Of a DNA stretch of 61,535 nucleotides, positions 55,754 to 61,535 are shown piece by piece. The translations under genes and the position numbers were made by a program. The DNA is from Oleiphilus sp. (GTDB taxonomy: Bacteria > Pseudomonadota > Gammaproteobacteria > Pseudomonadales > Oleiphilaceae): positions 1-61,535 of the forward strand of contig PZPK01000028.1 of NCBI GenBank assembly GCA_006212045.1, read 5' to 3'. How positions within the stretch are numbered: the first letter of the stretch is position 1; every line of letters starts with the position of its first letter. The notes below the pieces were generated by a model that saw nothing but the letters and a program-made list of their open reading frames with translations, did not search any database and was not told the origin of the DNA.

Positions 55754-55779
55754 AGTTTGTACTTGAATTTGTACTTATT
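55754..55779 (+). repeat. Right boundary direct repeat of the island (att-like)
   Basis: A 26-bp partner of 53427-53452 (24/26 identical), again built from two TTTGTACTT units 12 bp apart. The remnant integrase starts 67 bases away and reads away from it. The following 250 bases to rimI hold no gene. Confidence 0.75.
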
Positions 55780-56030
55780 TTGCGTGACTCAACATGACAA
55801 ACGGGGGCACGGATGATCAATATGACAACCCAAGACGCCTTATAATATTTTGTTTTTATTAAGGTTTATGTCTTTAGGTGGCTTAAGTTGTCTTACCGGT
55901 TCAAGTCGGGGTGGGAAATGATTGCGAAGGTTCTGCGTGTAGCAACCTGGGTCTTTAAATCTGACATCAACTGACAACTCAAAAAAGAAAAAGGGCATTA
56001 TAGCGGGAAAGATATCGAATACCTAAGTGG

Positions 56031-56501
56031 TTAGGCGTAGCGATCCAGCCGCAACTCAAGCGTCATTAGAACAGCGTCTTCCCGCCCTGTTTTTGCCGGA
56101 TAGTAATTGGGACGAATGCCGACCTCATTGAACCCCTCAGAGAAATAGAGCTGCCGCGCAGCCTCATTGGACGCCCTGACTTCCAGAAAAAACATGCTCG
56201 ACTCGCGCTCATTGGCTTCCCGAATCAGATGCTTTAGAAAATACCGACCATAACCCCGCCGACCATATTCCGGGGCAACACAGAGGTTGAGCAAATGTGT
56301 TTCATCAAGAATTACTGAAATTACGGCATAACCGACAATTTCGTCGCCATTAGCGAGTACGTAGCACAAATTATTGCCACGAACACACTCACTGAATACG
56401 TTTTCTGACCAGGGAATTGGATAGGAGGCCCGCTCAATTTGCATAACCTTTGGCAAATCACTTTCATACATAGACCGAACAATCAGCGCCTGAGACATCA
56501 T
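56031..56501 (-). CDS. rimI: Ribosomal protein S18 alanine N-acetyltransferase
   Basis: A 156-residue GNAT enzyme that acetylates the N-terminus of ribosomal protein S18. The acetyl-CoA loop is in EYGRRGYGRYFLKHLI, and LEVRASNEAARQLYFSEGF is the typical RimI C-terminal motif. It starts one base after the holD stop. In E. coli the order is holD-rimI-yjjG-prfC; here an island separates rimI from prfC. Confidence 0.93.
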   Translation of the reverse strand: MMSQALIVRSMYESDLPKVMQIERASYPIPWSENVFSECVRGNNLCYVLANGDEIVGYAVISVILDETHLLNLCVAPEYGRRGYGRYFLKHLIREANERESSMFFLEVRASNEAARQLYFSEGFNEVGIRPNYYPAKTGREDAVLMTLELRLDRYA

Positions 56502-56502
56502 A

Positions 56503-57279
56503 TTACTTCTGACTTACCAGTCCGCTCTGCACCAGAAAGTGCCAGTAGTTGCGCTTCAAAGCCGGTTGAGCGACAAGCTCGGAAAGCGAATGGGGGAAGT
56601 AAAGCACGGGAGGCCTGGCACCCATCTCAGAGGATGCCACCAAAGCCTCAATCACCTCGGCATGTGCACTTTGAACCAGAACGATTGCCGGACTATCCTC
56701 AAGCCGCGAGTCAAACCATCGCGCCAGAAGTTCTTCGCCAGACACCCCTGCGATCAGGGCCACTTCTTTGCGCTGGAATACCGGCCAATCAAAGCTTTGC
56801 TGTCCTTCGAAAGCAGCGACGCTGCCACGACAGGCATAAACCACATTCTCGAGAAGCCTGGGCACCTCAAACCCCTGCACTTCCTGCCCGGACTCCGCCT
56901 CATCGATAAAAAGCCAGTCTCCAAATCGATAGCTCCGCCAATGAAGGGACTTCAGTCCGGAATCCTCAAGCGCCACCGCTGCAGGCAAGCGAGACTTTTC
57001 GGTTTTAGAATCGTTCACGCGACCCGCGTTCCCCTTAAGGTCAGACGATTCAGCGCGATCCCCAGACAAGGCCCCAACAGACTCAACGACCGGATTGATC
57101 GATGCCACAACTGGAAGCTTCGATACAACAGATTCATTCACTTGCGTTTGAACCGGCAACTCCGAAGCGTCAGGCCAATCAAGCACCGGAGATTCCGCAG
57201 CGCCCAATAATCTCTTGCGGGCGTACCATTGAGGAACGCCCAGGGCGTTGAGATATTTAGTCCTGACTTGCAAATTCAT
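56503..57279 (-). CDS. holD: DNA polymerase III psi subunit-like protein
   Basis: 258 residues, poorly conserved. The N-terminus (YLNALGVPQWYARKRL) matches the HolD start, the segment that binds the chi subunit. A variable linker rich in Val, Ser and Asp (about 40-100) follows. The C-terminal half (WRSYRFGDWLFIDE to the end) is a psi-like alpha/beta domain. The role in the clamp loader is inferred mostly from this N-terminus and from lying directly before rimI, as in E. coli. It lies 15 bases after leuA. Confidence 0.72.
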   Translation of the reverse strand: MNLQVRTKYLNALGVPQWYARKRLLGAAESPVLDWPDASELPVQTQVNESVVSKLPVVASINPVVESVGALSGDRAESSDLKGNAGRVNDSKTEKSRLPAAVALEDSGLKSLHWRSYRFGDWLFIDEAESGQEVQGFEVPRLLENVVYACRGSVAAFEGQQSFDWPVFQRKEVALIAGVSGEELLARWFDSRLEDSPAIVLVQSAHAEVIEALVASSEMGARPPVLYFPHSLSELVAQPALKRNYWHFLVQSGLVSQK

Positions 57280-57294
57280 TGTTATCTGCGGCCT

Positions 57295-58866
57295 TTACAC
57301 ATCACCTTGCGGATGGGCTTTTTTGTCGTTCAAGCCCATCAGATTCAAGGCATCAAGATAGGCCTTGGCTGAAGCAATTACAATATCGGTATCGGCCCCC
57401 AAACCGTTCACAATACGCCCTCCTTTTTCAAGGCGCACGGTGACTTCTCCCTGAGAGTCTGTTCCGCTAGTAATCGCATTGACAGAATAGAGCTGCAAGT
57501 TCACCCCAGACCCTGCCAGTTTCTCGATTGCACGGTAGGTCGCATCCACAGGACCGCCCCCTTCGCTCTCAGCACTCAGCTCCTCACCATTCACCAGGAG
57601 GGTGACCCTGGCCAGGGGAGTCACCCCGGTTTCGGAACACACCGACAGACAAACCAGCTTGTAGATTTCGTCAGCCTCTACGTTTCTTGTATTGCTGAGA
57701 AGAGCGTGCAGATCCTCATCAAAAATCTCGTGCTTCTTGTCCGCCAGATCCTTAAACGCTGCAAAGGCGCGGTTCAGTTCGGTCTCGGATTCCAAACTAA
57801 TACCCAGCTCCTCAATTCGCGTACGAAACGCATTACGGCCTGAATGTTTCCCGAGCACAAGGCTATTGGCATGCCAGCCAACATCCTCGGCTTTCATGAT
57901 TTCATATGTTTCCCGATGCTTCAGCACCCCGTCCTGATGAATGCCGGATTCATGTGCAAATGCGTTTGCACCCACAATCGCTTTGTTGGGCTGAACCGGA
58001 AACCCGGTAATAGTTGAAACCAGTTTGGAAGCGGGCACTATTTGGCTGGTATCAATACCAGTAGAAACCTTAAACAAGTCAGAGCGTGTTCTAACCGCCA
58101 TCACAACCTCTTCAAGCGAAGCATTCCCTGCCCGCTCACCAAGCCCGTTAATTGTGCACTCAACCTGTCGTGCGCCATGTGAAACTGCCGACAGCGAGTT
58201 AGCGACAGCCAAGCCCAGATCATTATGACAATGCACCGAAAAGATCGCTTTATCTGAGTTGGGAATACGCTCGATCAGGGTTTTAATCGTTTGCCCGAAT
58301 TGCTCAGGAATCGCATATCCGACCGTATCAGGTATGTTGATAGTTGATGCGCCGGCGTTAATCGCAGCCTCAATAATACGACAAAGAAAGTCAATTTCTG
58401 AACGGCCTGCATCTTCACAGGAAAATTCGACATCCTCTGTATGACTGCGCGCTCTCTTGACGGCCCGCACTGCCTGTTCGATAACAGCATCCGCTTCCAT
58501 TTGCAGCTTGTATTTCATATGAATCGGCGAGGTGGCAATAAAGGTATGAATTCGGGATGCGTTTGCACCCGCCAGAGCCTCAGCCGCACGATCAATATCC
58601 TTGTCCAGAGCTCGGGCAAGGCTACAGATCCTTGAATCCATAATGGTATCCGCAATGCCTTTTACTGCCTCGAAATCTCCCGGGCTTGCGATCGCAAAGC
58701 CCGCCTCGATGACATCCACTTTCATTTTTTCCAGAGATTTGGCAATACGCAGTTTTTCGGCCTTGGTCATGGAAGCCCCTGGGCTTTGCTCTCCGTCACG
58801 CAGCGTTGTGTCAAATATCACCAGTTTGTTGTCATCTGCCATAGATTTTTCCAGCGTCGTGTTCAT
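57295..58866 (-). CDS. leuA: 2-isopropylmalate synthase
   Basis: A 523-residue first enzyme of leucine synthesis. The catalytic barrel starts [16 protein letters not shown], and the metal histidines lie in [15 protein letters not shown]. The C-terminal regulatory domain (about 395-510, feedback site) ends normally. Start at ATG 58866 (AGGA four bases upstream) or at the in-frame ATG 58842. It is followed without a clear terminator by holD-rimI, so these may be co-transcribed. Confidence 0.96.
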   Translation of the reverse strand: MNTTLEKSMADDNKLVIFDTTLRDGEQSPGASMTKAEKLRIAKSLEKMKVDVIEAGFAIASPGDFEAVKGIADTIMDSRICSLARALDKDIDRAAEALAGANASRIHTFIATSPIHMKYKLQMEADAVIEQAVRAVKRARSHTEDVEFSCEDAGRSEIDFLCRIIEAAINAGASTINIPDTVGYAIPEQFGQTIKTLIERIPNSDKAIFSVHCHNDLGLAVANSLSAVSHGARQVECTINGLGERAGNASLEEVVMAVRTRSDLFKVSTGIDTSQIVPASKLVSTITGFPVQPNKAIVGANAFAHESGIHQDGVLKHRETYEIMKAEDVGWHANSLVLGKHSGRNAFRTRIEELGISLESETELNRAFAAFKDLADKKHEIFDEDLHALLSNTRNVEADEIYKLVCLSVCSETGVTPLARVTLLVNGEELSAESEGGGPVDATYRAIEKLAGSGVNLQLYSVNAITSGTDSQGEVTVRLEKGGRIVNGLGADTDIVIASAKAYLDALNLMGLNDKKAHPQGDV

Positions 58867-59134
58867 TTATTCCTGCAGCATGCCATAGGCAGAGGCCCGA
58901 ATGTCGTTAACCTGAATTGTAACGCCACTCCGCCATCGCCACTACATGTAAGCGTAATATTTGTTTTCGAGGGAACATTTTCCGCCCGGCCAAAGCATTC
59001 TGTTCAAAAGTTAATGGAACCTGTCTCTCAAGAGTTGCCTTTCGCGATTGATATTAAGCCTGATTTACTGGAAAATTCGCGTCACAATAACAACACACTG
59101 TTTCACACACACAAACAACCGGGGAATCGTCAAC

Positions 59135-60130
59135 ATGACGCTCAAAAATCTGATAATCGCCAGTATTGCGATGCTGGTATCTGTGAGTGCTTCCGCGCTC
59201 GAAAAAAAGACCATCTGTACATGGGATCCAGTGGGCACAAATGGCCCAGTCATGACCTTCTACTCAGACTTGAAACCCAAAGCCATTGCCTGGGGTATTG
59301 ATCTCGAATTCATCGCATATACGGATGAAAAAGTCGCCATGAACGACTTTAAAGCCGGCGTCTGTGACGGTGTCCATTTGAGCGCAATTCTTTCTCGTCA
59401 GTTTGTACCGTTCTCTGGCACGCTGGATGCGATAGGCGGGATAACCTCTGACGAAGGCCTGAAAAAAATCATCGCAACCATCGCCAGCCCTAAAGCGGCC
59501 AAAATTCTAACTAACGGCCCCTACGAAGCCGTCGCTGCATGGCCAGTAGGATCAATGTTTGCATTCGTTAATGATCGAAACATCGATACAGTTGCGGAAT
59601 TCAGCGGCAAGAAAATTTCGGTTCTTAACGAAGATCCGCAGATCCACAAGCTGGCGAACCTGGTAGGTGCATCGCCCGTCGGTACTTCTCTCGCGACATT
59701 TTCCGGCCAGTTCAACAATGGCAACATTGACATTCTGTTCATGCCTGCACTGGCTTATAACACCTTCGAGCTGTATCACGGCCTTGGCGATAAGGGCGGC
59801 ATCCTGGACCACCGCATGTACTACGGTATGCTGCAAACAGTTGTCAAAAAGGATAACTTTGATCCAGACTTCGGCAACAAAATGCGGAACTATGTTGTAG
59901 GACGCCTGAAGGACATCGATAAACTGGTGGCGGATGCAGAGAAAGAAATTCCTGCTAAATACTGGATTAAGACAACGCCTGAAACCCAGAAGGAATTCAT
60001 CAAGTTAAGCCGCGATGTTCGTGTAGCCCTCAAGACAGAAGGCAAAATGGACGAGAAAGCGCTTAAACTTCTATGGAAAATCCGCTGCTCGGAAAATCCT
60101 GGCGCCAGCGAATGCGCAACGCCTGAATAA
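59135..60130 (+). CDS. Putative solute-binding protein, DUF6091 type
   Basis: A 331-residue secreted protein. A signal peptide (MTLKNLIIASIAMLVSVSASA) precedes a mature chain with the two-lobed layout of TRAP-type periplasmic binding proteins (TWDPVGTNGPVMTFYSDLK, then FSGQFNNGNIDILFMPALAY). It has conserved cysteines early (CTWDP, GVCDG) and at the end (IRCSENPGASEC). The start is the ATG at 59135, with GGGGAA eight bases upstream; the frame extends upstream only through non-coding sequence. No transporter membrane genes are adjacent, so the ligand and partner are unknown. Confidence 0.8.
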   Translation: MTLKNLIIASIAMLVSVSASALEKKTICTWDPVGTNGPVMTFYSDLKPKAIAWGIDLEFIAYTDEKVAMNDFKAGVCDGVHLSAILSRQFVPFSGTLDAIGGITSDEGLKKIIATIASPKAAKILTNGPYEAVAAWPVGSMFAFVNDRNIDTVAEFSGKKISVLNEDPQIHKLANLVGASPVGTSLATFSGQFNNGNIDILFMPALAYNTFELYHGLGDKGGILDHRMYYGMLQTVVKKDNFDPDFGNKMRNYVVGRLKDIDKLVADAEKEIPAKYWIKTTPETQKEFIKLSRDVRVALKTEGKMDEKALKLLWKIRCSENPGASECATPE

Positions 60131-60150
60131 CAGCACAACCTAACGCTCTC

Positions 60151-60177
60151 AAAGGCTCCATTAAGGGGCCTTTTTTT
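60151..60177 (+). terminator. Rho-independent terminator
   Basis: Stem AAAGGCTCC (60151-60159), loop ATTAA (60160-60164), GGGGCC then seven T (60165-60177). It lies 20 bases after the solute-binding protein gene. Confidence 0.9.
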
Positions 60178-60326
60178 ATCCTCAAAGGACTGCGTTTCAC
60201 CACATCACCATTCACAAGTTCAACGCATTTCAATACAACTTTTTGATAAGCCGGTGTGTACCTTAAGTTGCAGACAAACTATTTGTAGCAACTATAATCA
60301 GGTTGAACATTCTCAGGGAAGCCAAA

Positions 60327-61070
60327 GTGAAACTAAATCTTCACCCAACCTCGACCTCGATTTTCCTACTTCTACTAATGGTTGCATTTTTAGTTCCCAG
60401 TAGTTGCCTGGCTAAAGCCACGCTAACCTTTTCAACCGCGGAAAAGTCAGCTTTGCAAATGATTTCTGCGACGGTACTGACGCGCGCCTACGCAAAGCTG
60501 GGACTAAATATTGAGGTGATCGAATACCCTAACGCACGATCTCTGCTGATTGCCAATTCAGGTAAAGTTGACGGCGAACTGTCTCGCATTGCGGGAATTG
60601 AAAAAGAATTTGAGAATCTTATTCCGGTACCAACCGCAATAAATAGCGTGAGTATCAGCGCGTTTGGTTTGGTATACAAACCTAAGGCCCAAAGACCTGC
60701 TGATCTTCATAAATTAAAGCTCGGGTGTGTTAAAGGCATTAAAATTGTTGAGGATTATATCCTAGAGCAGAATCTTAATTGCACTGATTTCATCCATATA
60801 GACCAAGCCCTAAGCGTATTGTCACTTGAAAGGGTTGATATCCTGCTATTACCTGAGCTGAATGGGTACTCGGCAATAAACCGCCTCAATCATAGGAATG
60901 TGACTGAAGTGGCTCCTAAGCTCTCCACACAAATGCTGTATCACTACCTGCATCACAAGCAATCGCACCTGATAAAATCCCTGAACAATATTCTTGAATC
61001 GATGAAGGAGGCGGGGGAGATAGATGAGATAAGAAGAAGCTATATAGATAAAATGATTCCCAAACCCTAG
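60327..61070 (+). CDS. Periplasmic amino acid/solute-binding-like protein (SBP family 3-like)
   Basis: About 247 residues. A signal peptide (to SSCLA) precedes a chain resembling type II periplasmic binding proteins of the SBP_bac_3 kind (IEVIEYPNARSLLIAN, DGELSRIAGIEKEF, ERVDILLLPELNG). Such stand-alone proteins in this group are often sensors rather than transport subunits. I chose the GTG at 60327, five bases after AGGGAAG; the frame begins at a TTG at 60303. No transporter genes are adjacent. Confidence 0.75.
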   Translation: MKLNLHPTSTSIFLLLLMVAFLVPSSCLAKATLTFSTAEKSALQMISATVLTRAYAKLGLNIEVIEYPNARSLLIANSGKVDGELSRIAGIEKEFENLIPVPTAINSVSISAFGLVYKPKAQRPADLHKLKLGCVKGIKIVEDYILEQNLNCTDFIHIDQALSVLSLERVDILLLPELNGYSAINRLNHRNVTEVAPKLSTQMLYHYLHHKQSHLIKSLNNILESMKEAGEIDEIRRSYIDKMIPKP

Positions 61071-61169
61071 GGAACTAGATGCTCTAATTGAGCCCCCCTA
61101 GCTTAGAACCGTTCTTTGGATGAGATTTCCATTAAGCTGCCTTAGCTACAAACACAGCCGGAGGCGTAA

Positions 61170-61425
61170 AACCCCAAGCTTGACGAAAGCTTGCCCCATG
61201 AGCGCAGCGAATGCATTGGGTATGGCCCGGCCACTCAGCATAGCTGAGTGTCGTTTCCAGGCTCGTCGCTGTGCGACTCGAATTCCCTATTCACCCTACT
61301 CTCCTCCGAGTAGGCCATACCGTGATGAGTATAAATTCACCCCTCTCTCACCATGTGAGAGTAGCAACACTATCGATCTATAAATAAAAAACCCCGGCAG
61401 CAAAGCTGACGGGGTTTTTTATTTA
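61170..61425 (+). ncRNA. Candidate structured RNA ending in a terminator
   Basis: No protein gene is supported. Perfect hairpins in order: 61175-61181/61187-61193 (7 bp), 61232-61239/61243-61250 (8 bp), 61265-61269/61273-61277 (5 bp), 61295-61301/61308-61314 (7 bp) and 61345-61351/61355-61361 (7 bp). A long-range 9-bp stem GGTATGGCC (61219-61227) / GGCCATACC (61313-61321) could close a multi-branch junction around three of them. The string 61351-61364 resembles the 3' part of 5S rRNA. It could be a regulatory RNA, the 3' UTR of the gene before it, or a decayed rRNA-operon tail. Confidence 0.4.
61381..61425. terminator. Strong bidirectional rho-independent terminator
   Basis: Outer stem 61381-61396 / 61410-61425, all 16 pairs formed (A/T-rich base, then CCCCG/CGGGG). 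An inner CAGC-AAA-GCTG hairpin (61398-61408) completes it. T-runs on both strands. The remaining 110 bases to the window end hold only a GGGGA/TCCCC hairpin near 61470-61485 and no gene. Confidence 0.93.
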
Positions 61426-61535
61426 AAGCCTGAAAGCTCGCGATAACGTAAAATTTCTTTCGCTTTTTTGGGGAGGCAGTGTCCCCCGTTTGGTAAAGTA
61501 ATTATCGCCAAACAAAAACTCCAACAAAAAGGAAA

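Noticed and set aside
53427-55779. Full SXT/R391-type element at prfC
   Set aside because: Only 2.3 kb lies between the repeats, no conjugation genes are present, and the repeat lies upstream of prfC codons rather than inside them.
55895-55915. T-loop-like string (GGTTCAAGTC) near the right island boundary, as from a tRNA
   Set aside because: No acceptor, D or anticodon arms can be built around it; even the T stem pairs for only about three bases.
61120-61383. 87-residue plus-strand frame at the right end
   Set aside because: It runs through all the hairpins and into the terminator, with no ribosome binding site and unlikely composition.

Overview
The window looks like chromosome from a free-living gammaproteobacterium of the Pseudomonadales/Oceanospirillales kind. 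The gene orders crp(vfr)-osmC-speD, dut-algC-argB, petABC-sspA-sspB, pyrG-kdsA-eno-ftsB, truD-surE-pcm-...-nlpD-rpoS and leuA/holD-rimI-prfC are all familiar from that group. Protein motifs agree: SspB ends in a ClpX-binding tail, endonuclease III keeps the E. coli spacing of its cluster cysteines, and RpoS follows NlpD. No tRNA, CRISPR array, intact transposon or intact prophage was seen.

Layout. 1-100 holds a strong leftward promoter resembling an rRNA P1 promoter, next to tyrS. 94-8183 carries tyrS, an M23 peptidase with anmK, an FAD oxidoreductase divergent from its probable PadR regulator, and a DEAD-box helicase. 8250-18664 carries a cytochrome c5, a cold-shock gene, a DUF2237 protein, a PilZ/acyltransferase fusion, the pyruvate dehydrogenase genes aceEF, an acidic secreted protein, crp, osmC and speD. 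18678-34378 carries a 1288-residue PilZ/DUF1631 protein with decayed GGDEF and EAL domains, argA-argE, a GGDEF protein, argB-algC-dut, coaBC, a second cold-shock gene and nth. 34625-46803 is a long leftward run of housekeeping genes (rpoS, nlpD, a DUF368 transporter, pcm, surE, truD, a fused ispDF, ftsB, eno, kdsA, pyrG, sspB, sspA). 46976-53421 carries the cytochrome bc1 genes, two ribosomal protein genes, a TatD-type nuclease and prfC.

The accessory part lies between prfC and rimI (about 53427-55779). A 2.3-kb island is bounded by 26-bp near-perfect direct repeats. It contains the broken N-terminal part of a tyrosine-type integrase and a type IV AbiE toxin-antitoxin pair. The antitoxin AbiEi is intact and has two matching palindromic operators, one centred on its start codon. 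The toxin AbiEii is a full-length reading frame interrupted by three in-frame stop codons and no frameshift. Outside the island the ancestral order holD-rimI-prfC is preserved.

The right end holds leuA, two secreted solute-binding-type proteins, and an unexplained 250-bp segment (61170-61425) rich in hairpins, with a long-range 9-bp stem and a strong terminator. It may be a structured RNA or a decayed rRNA-operon tail. Regulatory themes across the window are c-di-GMP signalling (three proteins), local repressors with twin palindromes (PadR, AbiEi), and a hairpin that buries a ribosome binding site ahead of the acidic secreted protein.
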